A program made the position numbers and the translations under genes. Below are positions 33,143 through 39,264 of a stretch of DNA of 39,264 nt, one piece after another. How positions within the stretch are numbered: position 1 is the stretch's first letter; every line of letters starts with the position of its first letter. The notes under the pieces were generated by a model. That model ran no database searches and was not told the origin of the DNA. It saw only the letters and a program-made list of their open reading frames with translations. The stretch spans positions 1 to 39,264 of the forward strand of contig CAMNRH010000026.1 of assembly GCA_946552115.1 (NCBI GenBank). Reading direction: 5' to 3'. This DNA is from an uncultured Lachnospiraceae bacterium. GTDB lineage: Bacteria; Bacillota; Clostridia; Lachnospirales; Lachnospiraceae.

Positions 33143-33520
33143 ATGGGGAGAATTAGTAAATTTATATGTCCGTCCTGTAATATGGCGTGGGAGCTCCCTC
33201 TTGGACATGGCATGAGACATGCGACGCTTGGGAATGTACTGAATGTTTTTTCGGAAGAGACACGGCAGAAAATTCTTGCGGATACAGAGGGAGAGAAGGC
33301 GCCGGTTTTTGAATTTAATTACTGCCCGGCAGTGTGCCCACAGTGCGGGAAAATGATTGCCGTTCCGGTTATTTATTTACCCCGCACCGGAAAAACATAT
33401 GTTACTGCCTGTCCGGATTGTGAGAAAGAGGTTAAGGTTTTTACGAAAGAAGATGAGATTTTGTGTCCGCATTGCGGGGAGAAGACGCTGCAGTCAGATG
33501 ATGTTGGGAGATGGGATTAG
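33143..33520 (+). CDS. Zinc-ribbon protein (CpXC-like)
   Basis: 125 residues with four Cys pairs: CPSC near residue 9, CPAVCPQC near 61-68, CPDC near 90-93 and CPHC near 108-111. The first two sites, separated by about 50 residues, resemble the CpXC domain; the last two form a second ribbon. No catalytic motif is seen. It begins 22 bases after the flagellinolysin gene with AGGGAG before the ATG, so it may be co-transcribed. A terminator follows. Function unknown. Confidence 0.7.
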   Translation: MGRISKFICPSCNMAWELPLGHGMRHATLGNVLNVFSEETRQKILADTEGEKAPVFEFNYCPAVCPQCGKMIAVPVIYLPRTGKTYVTACPDCEKEVKVFTKEDEILCPHCGEKTLQSDDVGRWD

Positions 33521-33526
33521 ATACCG

Positions 33527-33555
33527 TAAGACGCCGTGAGGCGTCTTATTTTTAA
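33527..33555 (+). terminator. Intrinsic terminator
   Basis: TAAGACGCC (33527-33535), GTGA loop, GGCGTCTTA (33540-33548), then a T-rich tail. It ends the flagellinolysin/zinc-ribbon unit. Confidence 0.9.
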
Positions 33556-33684
33556 ATAAGAAGTGATAAAATTAATATAATCTTAATACCATTTCCCTGA
33601 ATCTTATTGTATAATAAAATATCTGGTACACAGTTTCGGGACGGTATACCGGTAAACAACGAACAGAATCCGGGGAGTAAGGAT

Positions 33685-34581
33685 ATGGGAAAGCCGATAC
33701 TGGGGAATCCTCAGAAGACGATTGAAATCTTGCAGAAATATCAGTTTACATTTCAAAAAAAATTCGGACAGAATTTCTTGATTGATACCCATGTTTTGGA
33801 CAAAATTATATGTGCGGCGAGGATTTCAAAAGAGGATACGATATTGGAAATCGGACCGGGAATCGGGACGATGACACAGTATCTTGCTGAGGCTTCACGT
33901 CAGGTGGTTGCGGTAGAGATCGATAAAAATTTGATTCCGATTCTGTCAGATACATTAAGCGGATATGATAATGTGAAAATCATAAATGAAGACGTACTGA
34001 AGCTTGATATTGCCGGACTTGTAAGAGAAGAAAACGGCGGACGTTCTGTTAAGGTAGTGGCGAATCTTCCTTATTATATAACAACGCCTATTATTATGGG
34101 GATTTTTGAAAATCATGTTCCTGTGGAGAGCATTACGGTTATGGTTCAGAAAGAGGTGGCAGACCGTATGCAGACCGGGCCGGGAAATAAGGATTATGGC
34201 GCGCTGTCGCTGGCGGTGCAGTATTATGCAATTCCCTACATAGTAGCAAATGTTCCGCCGAATTGTTTTATGCCGCGTCCGAAAGTAGGGTCTGCGGTTA
34301 TCCGTCTTACGAGACATGACAGGCCTCCGGTTGAGGTGGCAGATGAAAAGCTTATGTTTGACATTATAAGGGCATCTTTTAATCAGAGGAGAAAAACTCT
34401 TGTAAACGGTCTTTATAATTCGGACATGCTGAATCTGCCTAAGGAGGTTATTGGCGAAGCAGTTGAGCGGCTGGGAAAGGGAGCAGGCGTGCGCGGTGAA
34501 GCGCTGACGCTTGAGGAATTTGCCAGACTGAGCAATGATATAGCAACCCGCAGACAAGGCAGTAAGAGAAAGGATGATTAG
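33685..34581 (+). CDS. rsmA: 16S rRNA (A1518/A1519-N6,N6)-dimethyltransferase
   Basis: About 298 residues. Motifs: FTFQKKFGQNFLID, motif I ILEIGPGIGTMTQYLAE, VVAVEIDKNLI, NEDVLKLD, catalytic NLPYYITTPIIM, CFMPRPKVGSAVIRL and FNQRRKTLVN. It dimethylates two adjacent adenines near the 3' end of 16S rRNA; its loss gives kasugamycin resistance. The start at 33685 has GGGGAGTAAGGAT upstream. The open frame from 33607 adds 26 residues without family character. Its stop overlaps the start of the citrate synthase gene. Confidence 0.95.
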   Translation: MGKPILGNPQKTIEILQKYQFTFQKKFGQNFLIDTHVLDKIICAARISKEDTILEIGPGIGTMTQYLAEASRQVVAVEIDKNLIPILSDTLSGYDNVKIINEDVLKLDIAGLVREENGGRSVKVVANLPYYITTPIIMGIFENHVPVESITVMVQKEVADRMQTGPGNKDYGALSLAVQYYAIPYIVANVPPNCFMPRPKVGSAVIRLTRHDRPPVEVADEKLMFDIIRASFNQRRKTLVNGLYNSDMLNLPKEVIGEAVERLGKGAGVRGEALTLEEFARLSNDIATRRQGSKRKDD

Positions 34582-35953
34582 GATGCAAAACAGCGTAGAG
34601 AGAGCATTGTTTGAGATTACGCCGGAGATTCAGCATTTTGCGGATTTGTGTAATGAAAAGAATGCGATTGACAAGGAACTGTATACAAAGTATGAAGTCA
34701 AAAGAGGCTTACGTGACTTAAATGGTAAAGGAGTACTTGCCGGTTTGACAAATATATCTGATGTATGCGCGACGAAGATTGTGGGGGGAAAGGAAGTACC
34801 CTGTGCGGGGAATCTATATTACCGTGGCTATAATATAAAGGATCTTGTGAGAGGATTTCTTAAGGAAAAGACATTTGGGTTTGAAGAAATTGCTTATCTT
34901 TTATTGTTCGGTGAGCTGCCGGGCAGAAAAGAGCTGGAGGTTTTTCATGATACGCTTGTAGAGCGGCGCACGCTTCCGCCGAATTTTGTAAGAGACGTCA
35001 TTATGAAAGCACCGAGCAGAGATATGATGAACAGTCTTTCCCGTTCCATTTTGAATCTTTATTCCTATGATGAGAAAGCAGATGATACAACGATTCCGAA
35101 TGTACTCAGGCAGTGCCTGAATCTTATCAGCCAGTTTCCGATGCTGATGGTTTACGGGTACCATGCGTATAATTACCGAAGAGGAGACGATTTATTCATC
35201 TATGCACCGTCCCCGGAGCTTTCTACAGCAGAGAATATATTGATGATGCTGAGGGAGGACAGGAAATATTCAAAGCTTGAGGCAAAGATTTTAGATATGG
35301 CTCTTGTATTACATATGGACCATGGCGGCGGTAATAATTCAACCTTTACGACCCATGTCGTTACATCCTCGGGAACGGATACTTATTCTACGATTGCGGC
35401 GGCAATGGCTTCGCTTAAAGGGCCAAAGCACGGCGGCGCTAATATCAAGGTGACGCAGATGTTTGAGGATATGAAGCGGCAGGTAACGGATTGGGAGGAC
35501 AGGGATGCTGTACGGAAATATCTGAATGACTTGCTGGAGAAAAATGCATTTGATAAAAAGGGACTTATCTATGGTATGGGACATGCAATTTATTCCGTAT
35601 CAGACCCAAGGGCGGACATTTTTAAGAGATTTGTCAAGCAGCTTGCAAGGGAAAAGGGCTGTGAGAAAGAATATGCTCTGTATGAGATGGTAGAGCATAT
35701 GGCGCCTGAGGTTATTTCCGAAAAGAGAAAAATCTATAAAGGCGTTAATGCCAATGTTGATTTTTACAGCGGACTTGTATATAGTATGCTGGATTTACCG
35801 CCCTCTTTGTATACGCCGATTTTTGCGGCGGCTCGTATTGTCGGCTGGAGTGCGCATCGCCTTGAGGAGCTTAAAAATGTGGATAAGATTATACGTCCCG
35901 CTTATAAGCCGTTGTCAGAGCACAGAGCCTATGTACCTTTAAATAATCGCTAA
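34574..35953 (+). CDS. Citrate synthase (citrate/2-methylcitrate family)
   Basis: 459 residues. Motifs: LRDLNGKGVLAGLTNISDVC, CAGNLYYRGYNIKDLV, the active-site His in LHMDHGGGNNSTFTTHVVTSSGTD, GPKHGGANIKVTQMF, and GMGHAIYSVSDPRADIFK with catalytic His and Asp. Such enzymes supply citrate for glutamate synthesis in anaerobes with a partial citric acid cycle; no aconitase or isocitrate dehydrogenase gene is nearby. The first ATG (34574) overlaps the rsmA stop; a second in-frame ATG at 34583 is equally possible, since both have an AAAGG-type site. Confidence 0.93.
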   Translation: MIRMQNSVERALFEITPEIQHFADLCNEKNAIDKELYTKYEVKRGLRDLNGKGVLAGLTNISDVCATKIVGGKEVPCAGNLYYRGYNIKDLVRGFLKEKTFGFEEIAYLLLFGELPGRKELEVFHDTLVERRTLPPNFVRDVIMKAPSRDMMNSLSRSILNLYSYDEKADDTTIPNVLRQCLNLISQFPMLMVYGYHAYNYRRGDDLFIYAPSPELSTAENILMMLREDRKYSKLEAKILDMALVLHMDHGGGNNSTFTTHVVTSSGTDTYSTIAAAMASLKGPKHGGANIKVTQMFEDMKRQVTDWEDRDAVRKYLNDLLEKNAFDKKGLIYGMGHAIYSVSDPRADIFKRFVKQLAREKGCEKEYALYEMVEHMAPEVISEKRKIYKGVNANVDFYSGLVYSMLDLPPSLYTPIFAAARIVGWSAHRLEELKNVDKIIRPAYKPLSEHRAYVPLNNR

Positions 35954-35991
35954 AGAATCAAATATAAGAAACAGGAAAGAGGGTCTTGAGG

Positions 35992-36915
35992 ATGAAAAGA
36001 GAGTTCAGGTATCCCTCCAGAGACGGAGTGACGGCGATTCATGCTGCCGAATGGGTTCCGGAGGGAGAGATAAGGGCCGTACTTCAGATTTGTCATGGAA
36101 TGACGGAATATATTAACCGATATGATGAATTTGCCCGATTTTTGAATAAACAGGGAGTCTATGTGACGGGACATGACCATTTGGGACATGGGGAGTCCGT
36201 ACAGGGAGAAGATTATTACGGATATTTTCATGAGAAGAAAGGAAATCAGTATGTGATAGGCGACATTCATAAGCTCCGGGAGATTACCCAGAGAAAATAT
36301 CCCGAAACGCCCTATTTCATGCTGGGGCACAGCATGGGTTCCTTTCTTCTGCGCCAATACCTGACGATGTATGGAAACGGTCTTTCAGGCGCGGTGATTA
36401 TGGGAACCGGCCATCACGGTGCGCTTGTTTTAGATGCAGGGCTTTTTATGTGCCGTGTTATCGCACTTTTTAAAGGGTGGAAATACCGCAGTAAATTTAT
36501 TAATGATTTAAGCTTTGGCGGCTATAATAAAAATTTTCGGAATGATGCTACAGGGGCTACCTGGCTTTCGGCAAACGTGGAAAATTGTGAGCGGTATGCA
36601 GAAGATCCCCTTTGTAGTTTCATGTTCACTGTAAACGGATATTATCAGATGTTTAAAGGGCTTAAGGTGCTTGTAAAAAAAGGCAGTGTGGAAAAGATAC
36701 CGAAAGAGCTTCCGATACTTTTTGTTGCGGGAACAGAGGATCCCGTGGGAAATTTCGGAAAAAGTGTGCGAAAGGTATATGGAAAATACCGCGCGGCAGG
36801 TATACAGGATGTGAAAATAAAGCTTTATAAGGGCGACCGGCATGAAATTCTTAATGAGACAGACAGGCAGCAGGTCTATGCGGATTTGTACCGCTGGATG
36901 AGAAAGCGAATTTAA
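35992..36915 (+). CDS. Alpha/beta hydrolase, monoacylglycerol-lipase/lysophospholipase type
   Basis: About 307 residues. Serine hydrolase 4 family features: ICHGMTEYINRYDEFARFLNKQGVYVTGHDHLGHGES, the nucleophile elbow LGHSMGSFLLR (Ser about residue 113), Asp in VAGTEDPVGN and His in YKGDRHEILNE. It probably hydrolyses lysophospholipids or monoglycerides. No signal peptide, so cytoplasmic. ATG 35992 with AGAGGG upstream is preferred to the TTG at 35986. It follows citrate synthase by about 40 bases. Palindrome copy 5 starts at its stop codon. Confidence 0.9.
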   Translation: MKREFRYPSRDGVTAIHAAEWVPEGEIRAVLQICHGMTEYINRYDEFARFLNKQGVYVTGHDHLGHGESVQGEDYYGYFHEKKGNQYVIGDIHKLREITQRKYPETPYFMLGHSMGSFLLRQYLTMYGNGLSGAVIMGTGHHGALVLDAGLFMCRVIALFKGWKYRSKFINDLSFGGYNKNFRNDATGATWLSANVENCERYAEDPLCSFMFTVNGYYQMFKGLKVLVKKGSVEKIPKELPILFVAGTEDPVGNFGKSVRKVYGKYRAAGIQDVKIKLYKGDRHEILNETDRQQVYADLYRWMRKRI

Positions 36916-36955
36916 TCGGGGACGGGGTTTTTTTAGAAAAACCCCGTCCCCGATT
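36914..36955 (+). repeat. GGGGACGG palindrome, copy 5
   Basis: AATCGGGGACGGGG, T-run, TAG, A-run and the complementary arm form an almost complete 42-base palindrome. The core (36918-36951) is identical to copies 2-4, and its outer AATC/GATT extend the stem. The left end overlaps the hydrolase stop codon (36913-36915). It separates that gene from the convergent HxlR gene. Confidence 0.88.
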
Positions 36956-36972
36956 ACAGATCACGTCATTTT

Positions 36973-37308
36973 TTACTTTAGGGACGATTTGTATTCTTCA
37001 CCCCAATTCCACATAGCATCAAGGATAGGCTTTAAGCTTTGCCCTAACTCTGTCAGTGAATATTCCACTCTCGGCGGCACTTCCGCATATACTTTACGGT
37101 TGACAAGACCATTTTCTTCCATATTGCGAAGTTGGGCGGTCAGCACCTTTTGAGATACGCTGCCTATGGACTTCTTTAATTCTCCAAAGCGTTTTGTGCC
37201 GGGGAGCAAGTCACGCAAAATCAACACTTTCCACTTATCGCCAATTAAAGTTAAGGTCGTTTCCACAGGACAAGCAGGCAATTCCTTTACTGATTTTTGT
37301 TCGCTCAT
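36973..37308 (-). CDS. HxlR family transcriptional regulator
   Basis: About 111 residues, one winged helix-turn-helix domain: CPVETTLTLIGDKWKVLILRDLLPGTKRFGELKKSIGSVSQKVLTAQLRNMEENGLV. It has the N-terminal Cys before the first helix (about Cys13) that senses electrophiles or oxidants in relatives such as YodB and HypR. The MSEQK start at 37308 has AGGAGATGATACG upstream; the longer frame has none. It is divergent from the MBL-like gene, which it probably controls together with itself. Confidence 0.88.
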   Translation of the reverse strand: MSEQKSVKELPACPVETTLTLIGDKWKVLILRDLLPGTKRFGELKKSIGSVSQKVLTAQLRNMEENGLVNRKVYAEVPPRVEYSLTELGQSLKPILDAMWNWGEEYKSSLK

Positions 37309-37481
37309 CGTATCATCTCCTAACAATCATTTCTATCAGAAACTTTACATGGAATTATGCCATACACCCTCAAAATAATCAATATTTCAAATTGAAATCG
37401 TCGGAAAATTAAAATTTTTTCAAAAAATATTGCAGATACAAAATTGTTAAAAAGCCTGAAATCACGCATTTGTTTCCTTGT

Positions 37482-37563
37482 AGTAACTATCCAATAGTAT
37501 CATTTAGGTAACTATAGCACAATAAAGTGCTTACTTTACACTTGAAACTATCATTTATATAAT
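37482..37563 (+). promoter_or_regulatory. Promoter and putative HxlR operator of the MBL-like gene
   Basis: TTTACA (37535-37540), a 17-base spacer and TATAAT (37558-37563). Just upstream are an inverted repeat ACTAT-CCA-ATAGT (37486-37498), a second GTAACTAT (37508-37515) and a GCAC...GTGC hairpin ending in TTAC. These repeated GTAACTAT/TTAC elements are the sort of site a dimeric HxlR protein binds. The rest of the 330-base gap is AT-rich with no gene seen. Confidence 0.55.
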
Positions 37564-37642
37564 ATATTCAAGAGCTACGGAGAACGAACGTTGAGAGGCT
37601 CTAAGCAGGACAACAATAATAAAAATATGGAGGGAGATTATT

Positions 37643-38434
37643 ATGAACAAAAACACATTCACAACCGTAAAGCTTGCGAAAGGTGAAATGAAGATTTACG
37701 ATTTCGGGGGCGTCAAACTGCACGCATACAAGACCAATGATTTCATCGATGACGAAGTGTTTATCGTCGAGAAAAATGGCAAAGCCGTTATCATTGAATC
37801 CCCTTGCTTCTTTGACAACAACAGAGAACTTACGGAATATCTGAAAGATATACAAGTTGAAGGTTTGCTTATTGCTTATCACGGCGCAGGCGCTACTTTC
37901 CTGCCGGATGTTCCGAAATATGCAACACAAAATGCCGTAGACTATTCCGAAAACGGCGGTGGTAAGGCTTTGGTTGATAAATTCACAGACGCATTTGGAG
38001 AAATTTTCGACAATTCGATTCACAAGATTACCAGTGTCATTGGTGAAGGCAAGGTTACAATCGGCGGTATTGATTTTGAAATTAAACAGACCGCAGAGGC
38101 TTTTGATATTATAATTCCCGAAATCAACGCCGTTTACACTCATATGCTCGGACACGACTGCCACTCCATTGTTGCGGGTGCAGGTCACGCTGACGGGATT
38201 ATCGCAGAACTCCACAGTTATATCGAAAAGGGTTATGACCTGATTCTGACCTCGCACTACACACCAGAGGATTTGAAGGACGCACAAACAAAAATTGACT
38301 ATCTTGAAAATCTGAAAAAGATTGTAGCGAATTGTGCGGATGCTGACACCTTTAAAACAGAGGTGCAGAAAGAGTACCCCGCATACAGCGGCCAGAACTA
38401 TCTGGATATGACGGCAGGATTTTTCTTCGCTTAA
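37643..38434 (+). CDS. Metallo-beta-lactamase-fold-like protein lacking the zinc motif
   Basis: 263 residues. It shows beta-strand spacing of the MBL fold (VKLHAYKTNDFIDDEVFIVEKNGKAVIIESPCF ... GLLIAYHGAGATFLPD ... IIPEINAVYTHMLGHDCHSIV ... YDLILTSHYTPED). Where active members have HxHxDH it reads YHGAGATFLPD. Some His residues elsewhere are kept (HDCH, TSHYT), so metal binding may be partial or lost. AGGGAG precedes the ATG by 6 bases. It is divergent from the HxlR gene and 64 bases upstream of the macrodomain gene. A stress or redox-linked role is inferred only from that context. Confidence 0.65.
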   Translation: MNKNTFTTVKLAKGEMKIYDFGGVKLHAYKTNDFIDDEVFIVEKNGKAVIIESPCFFDNNRELTEYLKDIQVEGLLIAYHGAGATFLPDVPKYATQNAVDYSENGGGKALVDKFTDAFGEIFDNSIHKITSVIGEGKVTIGGIDFEIKQTAEAFDIIIPEINAVYTHMLGHDCHSIVAGAGHADGIIAELHSYIEKGYDLILTSHYTPEDLKDAQTKIDYLENLKKIVANCADADTFKTEVQKEYPAYSGQNYLDMTAGFFFA

Positions 38435-38498
38435 TACGGTGGCTATATTATTATCAGAAGCGTTCCAAAAGGCTTCTGGGATAAAGGAGGACCCCGCC

Positions 38499-39264
38499 AT
38501 GACACATAGTGAAAAAAGACTATATTTGATTAAAGAGCTTTTATCAGAGCTGCCGCAATATAGGGATATGGAAATTCCAGATAATACGGAGGAACAGAAA
38601 CGGCTTCTTAGAAGCCTTATGAACATACGCTCCCCTCGTCCGGTTGGAAAGGAATTTCTGAAAGTGCAGGATGAATATTTAAGTGCAGAAGTTGAGGAAA
38701 AAGGGATTACCGACATTAATGCCCTGCCCGCATCTCCTGTCAATCATAAACTTGTCCTTTGGCGTGGTGATGTTACCACCTTAAAGATAGATGCGATTGT
38801 CAATGCCGCCAACAGTGCTTTAAGGGGATGCTTTGTTCCTTGCCATTCCTGCGTGGATAACATCATTCACAGCGTCAGCGGTATCCAGTTGCGTTTGGCT
38901 TGCGATAAGCTGATGACGAAGCAAGGATATGACGAGCCGACAGGAAAAGCAAAAATTACACCCGCATTCAATCTCCCATGCAGTTATGTCCTTCACACAG
39001 TCGGACCGGTTGTATCGGGGATTTTAACGAAAAAGCATTGTGAGCAGCTTGCAGCCTGTTATAAATCCTGTTTGGAATTGGCATCTGATAAAGGCTTAAA
39101 GAGCATCGCTTTTTGCTGTATTTCCACAGGAGAGTTCCATTTTCCGCAGGAAAAAGCGGCTGAAATTGCGGTACAGACAGTTATTGATTTTTTGCAGGTA
39201 GATAAAAGGCTTGAAAAGGTGGTATTCAATGTTTTCAAACAGGAAGATTACGACATTTACAAAA
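38499..39264 (+). CDS. Zn-dependent macrodomain ADP-ribose hydrolase (partial, runs off the end)
   Basis: Open to the window edge, 255 codons seen. The N-terminal helical extension (about 1-80) is followed by macrodomain motifs: VLWRGDVTTLKIDAIVNAAN, then GCFVPCHSCVDNIIH with Cys111, Cys115, His116 and Cys118, the hallmark of the Zn-macro class, then SYVLHTVGPV and SIAFCCISTGEFHFPQEKAAEIA. Zn-macro enzymes remove ADP-ribose from proteins and are often encoded with a SirTM sirtuin and lipoyl-carrier genes. Any such partners would be downstream, outside the window. TAAAGGAGG lies 8 bases before the ATG. A 7-bp hairpin (38455-38478) separates it from the MBL-like gene. Confidence 0.88.
   Translation, partial: MTHSEKRLYLIKELLSELPQYRDMEIPDNTEEQKRLLRSLMNIRSPRPVGKEFLKVQDEYLSAEVEEKGITDINALPASPVNHKLVLWRGDVTTLKIDAIVNAANSALRGCFVPCHSCVDNIIHSVSGIQLRLACDKLMTKQGYDEPTGKAKITPAFNLPCSYVLHTVGPVVSGILTKKHCEQLAACYKSCLELASDKGLKSIAFCCISTGEFHFPQEKAAEIAVQTVIDFLQVDKRLEKVVFNVFKQEDYDIYK

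Noticed and set aside
26862-36951. Palindromic repeats as ordinary rho-independent terminators
   Set aside because: They form strong stems, but the T-run lies inside the stem and loop and no T-run follows. They may still act on 3' ends, so they are listed as repeats.
37601-38743. Long minus-strand open frame opposite the MBL-like gene (380 codons)
   Set aside because: It is antisense to two plus-strand genes with good ribosome sites and family features, and its own translation has low-complexity Cys/Phe-rich character without a recognisable domain.
1-39264. CRISPR arrays, tRNA or rRNA genes, prophage or complete insertion sequences
   Set aside because: No regularly spaced direct repeats, tRNA T-arm signatures, integrase or transposase genes were found beyond the decayed Rpn remnant.

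Overview
The window looks like a chromosomal segment of a spore-forming, motile Gram-positive anaerobe of the Clostridia, most likely a Lachnospiraceae member. The basis is family-level gene content: BofA and DUF2508 (sporulation-lineage proteins), RicT, a Firmicutes-type Tad pilus locus, meso-diaminopimelate dehydrogenase, TSCPD and DUF5702 proteins, strong AGGAGG ribosome sites, and a T-box leader. I cannot name the species from sequence alone. No tRNA, rRNA, CRISPR array or complete insertion sequence was seen.

Layout. 1-2.3 kb: DUF2508 protein and glutaminase (minus), BofA (plus), Sfp-type phosphopantetheinyl transferase (minus). 2.45-10.7 kb: a compact Tad/Flp pilus operon behind a near-consensus sigma-A promoter: TadZ, TadA, TadB, TadC, Flp pilin, DUF5702 protein, a pseudopilin with a tandem Cys/His tail, prepilin peptidase, a second TadE-like protein and a DUF6382-like protein. 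Most of these genes overlap. 10.7-15.2 kb: rhomboid protease, a convergent orphan histidine kinase, a HIT protein, an ECF sigma factor, murG (minus) and a DUF4367 membrane protein that is probably the sigma factor's regulator. 15.3-17.1 kb: a small secreted protein, a decayed Rpn-family nuclease and a TSCPD protein. 17.2-25.6 kb: housekeeping genes (mtnN, an unknown membrane protein, pgi, a PLP-dependent decarboxylase, holB, ricT, a tRNA methyltransferase, rsmI). 25.7-31.2 kb: an MsmX/UgpC-type ATPase, a Met-type T-box leader with metG, ddh and tatD. 31.2-33.6 kb: a flagellin carrying a zinc metallopeptidase (flagellinolysin) behind a sigma-D-like promoter, then a zinc-ribbon protein. 33.7-36.9 kb: rsmA, citrate synthase and a serine hydrolase. 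37-39.3 kb: an HxlR regulator, a metallo-beta-lactamase-fold-like protein without the zinc motif, and the 5' part of a zinc-dependent macrodomain (ADP-ribose hydrolase) gene that runs off the end.

The most notable structures that are not simple genes are three. (1) Five copies of a GGGGACGG palindrome, each within 25 bases of a stop codon. (2) A 30-bp inverted repeat around the start of the large pseudopilin gene, in which all three mismatches become G-U pairs in the mRNA. (3) The T-box and terminator in front of metG, whose promoter -35 appears to lie in the flank of one palindrome copy. The candidates for less-described biology are the Cys/His-tailed pseudopilin, the palindrome family, and the HxlR / MBL-like / Zn-macro module at the right edge.
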